From Siphonodentalium dalli (Eukaryota; Mollusca; Scaphopoda; Gadilida; Siphonodentaliidae): a DNA stretch of 64,000 nt. Below the pieces are notes generated by a model. The model was not told the origin of the DNA and ran no database searches. It was given only the letters and a program-made list of their open reading frames with translations. Where the stretch lies: positions 4,239,784 to 4,303,783 of the forward strand of contig CP136066.1 in NCBI GenBank assembly GCA_032622095.1, in the 5' to 3' direction. A program made the translations under genes and the position numbers. Shown here in pieces: positions 33,517 through 42,900 of the stretch; the first letter of the stretch is position 1, and each line of letters starts with the position of its first letter.

Positions 33517-33792
33517 ATTAATTTTTATAACATTTTTATGTTTCCAAATGGTCAAGTTTGGTGTCACCATCGGCTACGGGTTTTACATGCGCATATTGAG
33601 TGTTAATCGGCGCCATTTTCGAAGTTAGCGCATGTTGGGTATCAAATGACAGTCAAGACCATATTGGGTTAATGGAAATGTGTCCAGGTTCAAAATCAAG
33701 CGCACACTTCGTTATATAAGCTGAGGACGGACACATTGTGGTCTATTGGAAATATAAAAACAAACAAAAATATGTATAAAATTTTTCTCCAC

Positions 33793-33867
33793 TCCCTCGA
33801 ACCGGATTCGAACCAGTGACCTAAGGATAGCTGACAACGTCGTAGCATCTACAGTCCTCCGCTCTAC
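33793..33867 (-). pseudogene. tRNA-Tyr(GTA), unit 47, truncated at the array end
   Basis: The 3' part, intron, anticodon and part of the D arm remain. The sequence leaves the repeat after GCTCTAC (33867), so the 5' acceptor strand and most of the A box are missing. Confidence 0.93.
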
Positions 33868-34230
33868 ACTGTAAACCTATGTGTTAAAAATCTTAACACA
33901 AAAATTGTAACAGATAATAAACGCGTCAATCTGTTCAAAGTCAGTACTCCAGTGTTAAAGAAGTTAACACTAAAGTTAAATCAATTCACACGTAAATGTG
34001 TTATACTTAAATTAACACTAGTGTTCATATTGTGAACACATGTGTTAAAACAATGAACACCAGTGTTTAATTTTGCACACATAATCGCGTTAAAGCTAAG
34101 CTAACACTGGTGTTCAGATTGTTAACACAAGTGTTCAGAATATTTGAACGCATACACATGTTACGAACACATGTAACAGATATTGCACACATTTACGCGT
34201 TCAAATCAAATTTTTTGAACACATGTGTTA
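33868..34230. repeat. TGTGTTAA-rich degenerate repeat block
   Basis: Many variants of TGTGTTAAnnnnnTTAACAC and AACACATGTGTT in both orientations at irregular spacing. No reading frame is evident. It directly abuts the broken tRNA-Tyr; no terminal repeat or target duplication was found to prove it is an insertion. Confidence 0.7.
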
Positions 34231-34390
34231 AAATCACACAACACCAATGTTAAGTTGGACAACGCACCAATGTTAAGTTGGACAACGCCAATGTTATCTG
34301 GGACCACATAAAATCACACCACACCAATGTTAAGTTGGACAATGCACCAATGTTAAGTTGGACAACGCCAATGTTATCTGGGACCACATA
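34231..34390. repeat. two tandem 80-bp copies
   Basis: Copies 34231-34310 and 34311-34390 differ at few positions. Inside each, the segment CACCAATGTTAAGTTGGACAA occurs twice in part, giving a nested repeat. Confidence 0.9.
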
Positions 34391-34530
34391 TCACACATTG
34401 GATTTTTATACATTTTAATATTCATAACAAATAACATATTCACATACAAACATAGATAGAAATATAGAATTGACATCATTTATTTGGTTTGTCGCAACAA
34501 CAATCAACATAAGTTTTATATAAGCATTAA

Positions 34531-34810
34531 CCCTTTCATGACTGAATACTCATTGACGGGTAGTTAGTAGATTCCCTTTAATTCATTTGTAGGGATGTTC
34601 AGATAATAAGTTCAACAAACAGCCTGAGGCTGTTTGTTGAACTTATTATCTGAACATCCCTACAAATGGGAATCCTTTGAAAAATCTCAAGGGTGATTTT
34701 TCTGTCCATCGTCTGATTATATTAAAATTACACCCCTATAAAATAACAATGGAATATTCCATTAAATATGCTTCTCATTGAGTGGGAGAGTCCATTCAGT
34801 CAACAATGGG
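34531..34810. mobile_element. TTAA-flanked MITE with long hairpin (piggyBac-type duplication)
   Basis: A 280-bp element bounded by TTAA on both sides (34527-34530, 34811-34814), starting CCC and ending GGG, with imperfect terminal inverted repeats around TGACTGAAT and ATTCAGTCA. Inside is an almost perfect hairpin (34585-34667): two 40-base arms and a TGA loop. TTAA duplication and CCC/GGG termini are typical of piggyBac-type transposition. No transposase. Related copies are at 39245-39388 and 45461-45625. Confidence 0.82.
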
Positions 34811-34879
34811 TTAAAGTGACAATGGCGGTTTACACAAAATAAAATAATACAGCAATGCCCGAAATAATTGTGCGATACC

Positions 34880-35205
34880 ACTCTGTGTGTTGAGCCATTT
34901 GACTCACTACTCATAGATACCAAGTTTCATCTCAATCGGATGGAAAGAACTTGAGTTATCATGCGGACAACATGAAAAGTTGGATTTTCGAAGTCGAAAA
35001 TGGGTGAAAAAGGGCAATAACTCTGTCATAAATCATCGGACCGAGCCCCGAGTCGAACTCGGCCTTTATTCTTGGTCACTACACATACATACCAAGTTTC
35101 ATCTCAATTGGGTCGGAGGAACTCGAGTTATCATGCGGACAACACATCGGGACGGACATGCTGATTATAATAGTCCTCCGATATTTTTCGGGGGACAATA
35201 ATGAT
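34880..35205. repeat. dispersed repeat, two units about 172 bp apart
   Basis: ACCAAGTTTCATCTCAAT plus GAGTTATCATGCGGACAAC occurs at 34919 and again at 35091. The block ends with GGGACGGACATGCTGATTATAATAG and a G-rich tail. Related GTTATCATCCGG segments occur near 48710 and 52300. Confidence 0.65.
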
Positions 35206-35787
35206 ATTTTTGTTTCTTTGTGTGAGACCCAAGTGGATTTGTAATCTCCAGATCATCAGTATTCAGAATCAACTGCAGTGCACTCTTAGGTCAGAACAAT
35301 TTGATAACTTGAATTACGAATATCGAGGATGAAAATCTGAAGATGGAGAGGAAAAACACAATTAGACCACTTTTATCTGGTGTCTGTCACCCGCGGATGG
35401 ATAATTACTGAATGACCGAATTTCATGTAGTCATACTTATACTAGTCTCCTGCTTGTTAATAGTATATGGCTTAACTTTTATATCAATCAAACACTTCAT
35501 ACAGGGAAACATGCATTGAGACTACCTTGAAAATCTCTATTATCTCACAACCTCATGAAAAATGGATTTAAAATTATGCATGCCATGTACATTAATTGTT
35601 GGCATAGAATGACATATGCACCTCTCACTCCATGGCATGTTCAGAGTGATTAACTGTTACACCCAATAGATGAACATTTCCTACTATTTTAATATGAGTG
35701 TACAAGGCTACATGCTTAATATTTAGATTAGATTGTGCCCATGTTTATTTAAACCACTGCTTTAATATTAAACTCTTTTATTGCCAG
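35206..35787. other. no gene seen
   Basis: Unassigned AT-rich sequence; no convincing frame, tRNA or transposon end. Confidence 0.5.
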
Positions 35788-35904
35788 ATAATTCCTGAAA
35801 ATGTCAATGTGAATATTGTTACTCATGAAAAGCTGGGTGTTAGTATTTGTTCAAAAAGTACCATAAAATTACTGAATCATACTGATACAGATGTTTTAGA
35901 TATG
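35788..35904 (+). CDS. possible coding exon, family unknown
   Basis: A 117-bp open stretch (39 codons) with a good acceptor (TTTTATTGCCAG before 35788) and a plausible donor (ATG/GTATAA). The peptide (IIPENVNVNIVTHEKLG...) has codon-like composition but matches no family I know, and no partner exon was found. Confidence 0.25.
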
Positions 35905-36029
35905 GTATAACTTCATATTTATGTTCACACAAAAAATTTCTAATTTGTTTGTTTTTTTAAATTCTCTCCAATTTTTATTTTTATTCAATTTCTCCTAATT
36001 TGTTATTGGCGGGTTCGTAATCCAAGTTA

Positions 36030-36335
36030 TTAAATTGGTCTAGCCTTATTTTCTATGAAAAGGGGATGCGTCTGAAAAAACTCACCATCACAAAAATCCT
36101 GCATATAATCTTCATTGGAAGAAAAATGGGGATGTTGTACATAATGCCATACCTCAGGTAGCTCTAATAAATTGTGCAGAGACTGCTCTAAAGGAATGTA
36201 GTATTCAAAGTTCGGAAATTCAACAATTTGCCCATTTTTTGTGATGTTTCGGCGGTTTAATTCAATGGATTCTGGTCCTATATATGTAATTGAGTCACTT
36301 TTCATATAACACTTCAACAATTTGCATGTATACAT
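36030..36335 (-). pseudogene. exon fragment of an uncharacterised invertebrate protein family
   Basis: The open frame resembles a recurrent uncharacterised family of fishes, molluscs and cnidarians. In that family a stretch like YIPL..SL..LL.LPEV is followed by DFCDGE.F..HPLF and then an aromatic-rich 'YYDD..NPLG' block. Here the first two are visible (FEYYIPLEQSL; DFCDGEFFQTHPLF). The frame stops before the third. Just upstream (36313-36400, minus) another frame reads as protein (EVIFSEWDGDKVGNKDG), suggesting a frameshift or a missed splice. It lies downstream of, and on the same strand as, the CIDE-N gene. Likely a decayed or partial copy. Confidence 0.4.
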
Positions 36336-36419
36336 TAATCAGGCCATCTTTATTACCCACTTTGTCGCCGTCCCATTCAGAAAAGATAACTTCATTATCA
36401 TATCTCATATTCATATTTG

Positions 36420-37022
36420 TGCTTGGTAATGTGCATGTACTTACATGTACGATGACAATTAATACGAAATAACAATTAATTTAATATAATTTTCAACAAC
36501 ATGTTTCGTAGTCAATTGATTGTAATTGGAACTTTATCTTTACTCACACCGAACAATGTCATTCACCCGCCGAATTCAATGTCAGTTCATGTCATGTTTT
36601 CAAATTCATTTTTCAAGTGGTTGTGAATGTTCAAATTGTTAATCTGGATATGATTTCCGTGAAATAGACTGCTGGGCACATTCTGACATTGGTCGGAGTA
36701 AATGGTATATGAAGATCTCCCATGTTAATGTTGACAGTTTTCAAATTTGGGTGCGAAACGACAAAGTTTGCTGGAATTTCCGCAATTTGGTTGTGTGTGT
36801 CAGTGATGGATCTGCCCGAGGTAACCTTATATATATCAGCCTGAGACCGAAGGCTGATGTGAGGTGACCGAGGGCTGATGTCGCACCTGATATCATACAT
36901 GCATAAGACTTAGTGTATTCCGTTTTACAGAATAATCATACATGCGTTCATTATTTATCTAATAAATGCAACACATCCTAAATTTATTAAATAAAATGCC
37001 ACACATAGTGTCCATAGAAGGA
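36420..37022. other. no gene seen
   Basis: Contains a weak 89-codon minus-strand frame (36631-36900) without recognisable features and a short duplicated GAAGGCTGATG/GAGGGCTGATG motif at 36848-36882. Confidence 0.5.
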
Positions 37023-37025
37023 TAA

Positions 37026-37537
37026 AGGCCCATTCAGACTGCTGCGATGTGTGCGTTGCGTCCGACACGAACATACACATTCACACTGCAACGGCGGTCG
37101 CACAGATTCCGAATATCGACAAATCAGAGATTTCCGGACTGGACAGCCGGTAACAAAACAATTATACATTTTACTTGTATTTAGTTTAGTGCTGAGCTCT
37201 GCACAGATAAATCTCTTTCATATCGGTACCCCAATAGGATAATTGTGAAACATTAGATGCAGTGGAACCCGCAAAATCATTTCTCCGACGCTTCTTAGGT
37301 TAAGTATCTGTTGACAAATGATTTCGATGGAAAGGGAGATAACACGCGCTAATGACTTGACGAACATTGCCAATGCCTGACGCTACACATGTTTTCCATA
37401 TAAGGTATGCAACAGTTGCGTTGCGTCAAAATATCTATTGTCAATGCGACGGTTGCGAATGTCGCTATGCTATTATCACTAATCTATAACTGTCGCATCG
37501 GACGCGACACACGCATGGCAGTAGTGTGAATTGGGCT
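37026..37537. mobile_element. Harbinger-like MITE
   Basis: A 512-bp element with about 40-bp imperfect terminal inverted repeats (AGGCCCATTCAGACTGCTGC at the left, its counterpart AGCCCAATTCACACTACTGC at the right) and TAA on each side (37023-37025, 37538-37540). A three-base TWA duplication is typical of PIF/Harbinger. The interior has several GCGACG/TGCGTTGCGTC motifs and no transposase. Confidence 0.75.
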
Positions 37538-37540
37538 TAA

Positions 37541-38569
37541 ATATATTGTTGGCTCTAATGGAATGTTCAAAGAAATTAAGCCATCGATCAAAATTGCCTG
37601 ACTGCAAACACATGGGTTACTGCATGGGTATAAAAAAAATTAAAACAAAAAATTATTAAAATATTGAGAAGGTATAGGACTTCCAAAGTAGAAAAAGATA
37701 GGTACATCTAATTTTGCCCCCACAAAACGGTTTTCTCTTTCCTAAATCTGTAACCAAATGCACCATTCTGTGTCCTAATATCTATAGTTTTCGAAAAAGT
37801 TTGGTTCAACACCGTACCCCAGGTTCCAGAGATGCCAGCAGCGTTCGAAAACTAAAAATCATAATTTTTATTTTGGTCGTCGAAGTCGCCGTCCACTAAA
37901 ATTGACACATACTTCATATCAGTAGCGCTGATGAAAATGCATAAAACATTAAACGGAGCCAAACAATCGTAAAATGAACCTGTTTTAGTTTAACTGAGCT
38001 AAGTTTTCACGTAGTATCGGGCCCCAAGCGCGGTTAAAATTTAATTATTTCAAATTTCTGATCCTCTCAATTTGGCTGGGATTGGTGATCGGTCACAATC
38101 GGTGACGATCAGAAAACCCCATTCAACATTACACACAGGCTGGCCTAAGTCTATCGTAGTTTCATTTTCAGTTTCACACAAATGATTGACGTGCAATGAT
38201 GACGTCGTTGACGTTTTTCATCGGCACTATTCTCACAAATTTTAAGTTACCAATTGTATATTGTGTCGTATCTGGATAATATATGAAGTTTATTGAAAAA
38301 GTAAAACAGTATGCGGCAGAAGAGAACTAGGCCTAAATATTTTTTTGACAATCGGAAAAGATGACAATTGTTTTTTTTGACTCGACTTTCCCTACTCGGA
38401 CTGCATGGGCCAGCTTCAGACTGACAGCTTGAAAAGTTACTTAAGCTACCTGGAAATGACCCAGATTTTATCGAAGAGAATTAGAATGGGCATAACTGCT
38501 TTACCACATATTATTTTATTATATTAATAAAATTTAAAAATTATGCTTTTGAGGGACAATTTAAAACAT
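37541..38569. other. no gene seen
   Basis: AT-rich unassigned sequence. A 61-codon frame at 37714-37899 shows no family features. Confidence 0.5.
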
Positions 38570-39137
38570 TATTTTGACAAGAACTCACATTTGAAGAACT
38601 TTTGGCAAATTCCATTTGGTCAAATATATTGTAGACATAAACACGCAGTGACAGTTTATAGCTATATTTTTGTCCAAGAATTTTGTAAAAAGTAAGATTA
38701 TGTAGAACATTGTAAAAATGAATAGGTTCTGCTATATTGTGTTAGTGTTTTAGTTTTGGAGATAACTGTAGCCACCCATAAGGAATTCACATCTAACCTT
38801 CAGTGAATTGAGTTGAAAAAGCTTTAATCCCATCCTGACCTCCATCATATGGCTGATGTGGGGTATTAATAGTTCAGATTAATCTGTCCCAGTTCAGTGG
38901 ATACCACTGTGTTCAGAATAATTGTCTGGCCAATTACACACATAACATAAGGAAATCTGTTAATTTTCACAATGTTCTAACTTCTACATAATCTCACTTT
39001 TTACAAAATTCTTGTGACAATTTACAAAAATTATTGCCAACTGTCACTGCGTGTTTATGTCTACAATATATTTGCCCAAATCATGGCAAATGGAATTTGC
39101 CAAACTTGCCAAAATGAGTTTAAAATAGAATCATGAC
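38570..39137. repeat. fold-back repeat
   Basis: The left arm (about 38590-38718) is the reverse complement of the right arm (about 38968-39115) with mismatches and small indels. The matched core is CACTGCGTGTTTATGTCTACAATATATTTG. About 250 bp separate the arms. No reading frame. Confidence 0.7.
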
Positions 39138-39244
39138 ATTAACAATGGCAAATTAAGTTTAACATGCGTTAAGTTAAGTAAGTTTAACATGCATGCGAAC
39201 TTTAATTAATATAAATTCTTTAAACAAACTTATATACAAGCGGT

Positions 39245-39388
39245 AGAATTTTCAGATAATAAGTTTAAGTTCAAGCAACATTGTTGAAATTATTATCTCA
39301 ACATCAGTTTCAACATCCATATAAATGAGTGAATAGGAATCTGCCACCTGTTCATATTCAAAAAAAATCCCTACATATGAACAATGGG
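39245..39388. mobile_element. diverged copy of the TTAA hairpin MITE
   Basis: Contains the CAGATAATAAGTT arm and an inverted ATTATCTCAACATC arm, and ends CAATGGG-TTAA as at 34810. The left end is lost. Confidence 0.55.
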
Positions 39389-39573
39389 TTAATCCACAGC
39401 CACTCATAGTCTCGCTTGAAAGTATGAAATGCCCCTTTAAATACACAAAGCCCTTGAGCATTTCTGTAAAATTTGCATTCTGTGACAGTACATGATATTA
39501 TCATGTTACGCACATTTGATTGGTTGTTCATACAAGCATGTCACTTTTGGCTTTCTATAACATTCTCTTTTTA

Positions 39574-39933
39574 TCAATCTTCCGGAAGCTGAACGTTATC
39601 AAATATCGGCCGAAGTTTTTTAATAAAAAACAAGAACTTTTTGGATACATCACCCCCTTTCTTTTTGTGTGAGTATGGTTCCCCCATCACAAAAATCTGG
39701 AGGGCTGCCAAAACCATGGCGAAACACCGCGGGTAGTTCAGATCGAAAATATAGTATGAACTCAACAGTTGAGTAATACCAGAATGCACCGAGCTCCCGA
39801 AGGCTTTTATAATATTCCCGTCCGCCAGGATGAACATGCCTTTCACCACATCTCCCTCGTGGAATGCTACAAGCCTTGGAGGATCCAGTAAGTTGCTTTC
39901 AAGACTACTTTCAATATCTTCATCCGCAATGCC
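39574..39933 (-). CDS. CIDE-N gene, exon 7 (last)
   Basis: Acceptor TTATTTTACAG before 39933; 120 codons including TGA. Hydrophobic stretches (GMFILADGN; SYYIFDLNYP; MVLAALQIFVMGE) match the C-terminal block of the SAMD3-like family, in which a residue run ending in 'YP' precedes a helix. The C-terminus is basic, with Lys-rich KFLFFIKKL near the end. Confidence 0.8.
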   Translation of the reverse strand, partial: GIADEDIESSLESNLLDPPRLVAFHEGDVVKGMFILADGNIIKAFGSSVHSGITQLLSSYYIFDLNYPRCFAMVLAALQIFVMGEPYSHKKKGGDVSKKFLFFIKKLRPIFDNVQLPED

Positions 39934-42900
39934 CTGTAAAATAATTTAGGAATATGCTAACAAAAAAGTTAAAATTATTGTGTCAATAGTAAATTTAATT
40001 TATCTCATCAGAACTCAGTAGCCTGGTAACTCATGTTATAGACTAGTCGTTGAACCCAAAATAGTGGGCCTACCTGGAAGAAAAATGTATAGAAGCGAAT
40101 TTGGTATCAAAATAAGCGAGAAAGTCTCTGGAAGAACATATCGAAAATCAGCTTTGAGCATTTTTTGTAATCCAAGATGGCCGCCATTTCTCCCGATTGT
40201 ACCCCAAGTCTACGTTTTTGGCCTTTGTGGCAAAATTATTCAACCAATCGTTACAAAACAACTTCGATCGTCTTCCTGATAGTTTTCCGCATAATTGTGA
40301 CTTAATTGAGTGAACCTGAATCCAAAACGGCCACCACAAAATGGCCACTATTTTAGATTTTTACTTAAAAATTACAGGTTTTTTTTTACCTAAAGCTAGA
40401 ATTTCCCATGAAAATATGGATTAATAATCACGCAACTGTTTAGTCATCCATCTGCTGTGACTGTGAAATATCTAGGTCAAGGAAGAAACAAAATGGCCAC
40501 CAACCCCAACTTCCCCCATTTCGCTTAAATTTTGAGATATTCAGTTATATGGTCATAATGATACTTAATAGTGGCATATATTGCTATTAAACAGTCATGT
40601 AGTATACCAAACCTTATATATGTAATAATGACCCAATTTAGTTGGCCACAATCCAAAATGGCCCACATAACATATTATTTATTTGAAAATTGCTATTTTT
40701 TCAACGGAAATTTAAATCAAGTTATAATTTCCCATGGTAATATTGATTAATGTGCCAGAAACGTTTCAGTAATCCATCTAATGTGTCTTGTGTGGTGTCC
40801 AGGGCCATCCTATTGATCTCCAGGGCCATACTGGGGGTGCCCTGGGTTATCATATGGGTGTCGAGGGCCATCCTATGTGTGTCCAGGTCCATACTGTGGG
40901 TGTTCCAAGCCACACTATGGGTGTCCCGTGTGTGTCCAAGGCCATCAGATGGGTGTCCATGACCATCCAATTGGTGTCCAGGGTCATATACTGTGGGTGT
41001 ACCAAGCCACACGATGGGTGTCCTGTGGGTGTCCAGGACCATACTGTTATGTCCAGGGCCACCAGGTGGGTGTCCATAATCATCATAAGGGTGTCCAGAG
41101 CCATCCTATTGGTGTCCAGGGTCATAATGTGATGTAGGTATGGAAGGGGGTGTCCCCGTCCCATTAGGAGGGGGTCTGGGGGACATTGAGAGTGAATCTA
41201 GGGCTCTCACTCACTATTTGAATCTTTACTAATGGCACTATATATTTTGTCCCCGGATTCCTTTATTAGAAATACACATGTTAAACACATTTAAATAATT
41301 TAAAACAAGCGGTAGCATCATAGATGCTGGGTCGAGTTTTAGGTGGCATACAGCAAGTTTGGTTAATATTTGTTTGAGTTATCGCACTAACGAGCTCAAA
41401 ATTCGCAAAAATGAAATAATTAGCGGTCATAGCTCCGCCCCTTATAATCGGACCGGCTCGGTTTTCGAACTCGATGAAGATATTCTTGTGAAAATGTCAT
41501 ACAGCAAATTTCGAACAAATCGGTTAATATTTGTTTGAGTTATCGCGCTAACGAGCTCAAAATTCGCAAAAATGATTTAATTAGCGGCCATAGCTCCGCC
41601 CCCTATAATCAGACCGAACGGATTTTATGTATGCAAGGAGCGGTCATAGATATAAACTCACACAACAAAATGTTTTAAGATCCGTCAATAAACTTCAGAG
41701 TTATAGGTGATTATGGCGCCCCGCCCGTCCGCCAACCGTCTCTCGCCAAACCATAAGTCTCGTTTTTTTAAATAAAACTCGACTAAAAATAATCGCCGCT
41801 TATAAAAACATAAATTAAGTTTATTAATATCAGTTTCCGGAAATTACCGAAACTTAGGCCAGATCAAATAAGTAGTTCGTTTCTCAGACACTTTTTTTTC
41901 AAAATGAGGAGGGAGGCAGATATTTATTTTTATTATTTATGGCCAAATTTAACCGTGAGGGAGGTAAGTTTTTTATTTTATTTCTCTCTGCTACCATTGT
42001 ACCACAGTGTTAGTGTTTTATACACGTATTGATCTCATCCTGTCTAAGTCTGCCTTATACAATGATAGAGCCCCATTCTCAATAATTCAGCCTAAAACAC
42101 TTCTGAAATAGATTGTCTTCTATATTGTCTGTCCTCCAACAGATAAGATGCAGTAATTTTTCTTCTCCCACAAGACTATTTTCTGCATGGATACCAGTGT
42201 GTGAGGAATTAAAAACTACATATATATATTCCTGAGATTGGGCTGTGAATGGACCTCATCTGCAACCACATAATGGGCATATGTTTTACACTTATGGTTG
42301 CTTGAAGTACACATAATATCTGGTGCATATTGAGTGATGTAGATGTGTTTTACATGCCAATAACATAGAGGGGAAAAAATTGGAAAATTGTTTTTTTCAA
42401 AAACAAAATTTGTTTCAAAAAACATTTTGACGAGGGATTTCATTTTTTATTTATTTATGATAGAATCGGAATAAAAAGCACTGAGGCGCACCTTTTTTCG
42501 GGACGCGGCGGTGTCTGAGAAACGAACTACTTATTTGATCTTAATTAATAGCAATATCACCATCATTGACCGCCCACTTCTAATCGTACATTTTGAGTAC
42601 TATAACATACAACGGAAATAGAATTTTAACTACAATTACCTATGAATTATGGATGTCATATTTAGCAAAATGACCAATCAGGGAAATATTGATGATTTGT
42701 TTACCTCTTTCATCTCGACAATCGATGACATGGACTTTGACACCTTTTGCCCACGATCGTATTGGACCTCACGTTCCACATACTTCAATACATCAGATAA
42801 GTTTAAATCCGAGTCCTGAAAAAAAGGTGTGTATTCAATTTGAGAACAAAGTCAACCAAGATTGTCACATTTAAAGGGACATACCGTGATACGGGCTTTA

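Larger units (their letters stand above)
1..33867. repeat. tandem array of 679-bp tRNA-Arg/tRNA-Tyr units
   Basis: The 679-bp unit repeats head to tail about 47 times, interrupted only by the insertion at 25881-28034. Within a unit tRNA-Arg (plus) and tRNA-Tyr (minus) converge, with 276 bp between their 3' ends; the 5' end of tRNA-Tyr is 237 bp from the next tRNA-Arg. The window opens inside a unit, so the array continues to the left. The right end is inside tRNA-Tyr of unit 47. Units differ by single substitutions and a few indels: an extra C near 24949, an extra GC just before 25848, and one base lost near 30419. The spacers show no further gene. Numbering below runs from unit 1 (first tRNA-Arg at 43) to unit 47. 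Confidence 0.98.

Noticed and set aside
1-33867. CRISPR-like regularity or a satellite without genes
   Set aside because: The repeat unit is 679 bp, eukaryotic, and contains complete tRNA cloverleaves; there are no short repeats with unique spacers.
40722-41164. Overlapping open frames of 70-114 codons on both strands
   Set aside because: They lie in a degenerate minisatellite with a period that avoids stops; no domain or splice support.
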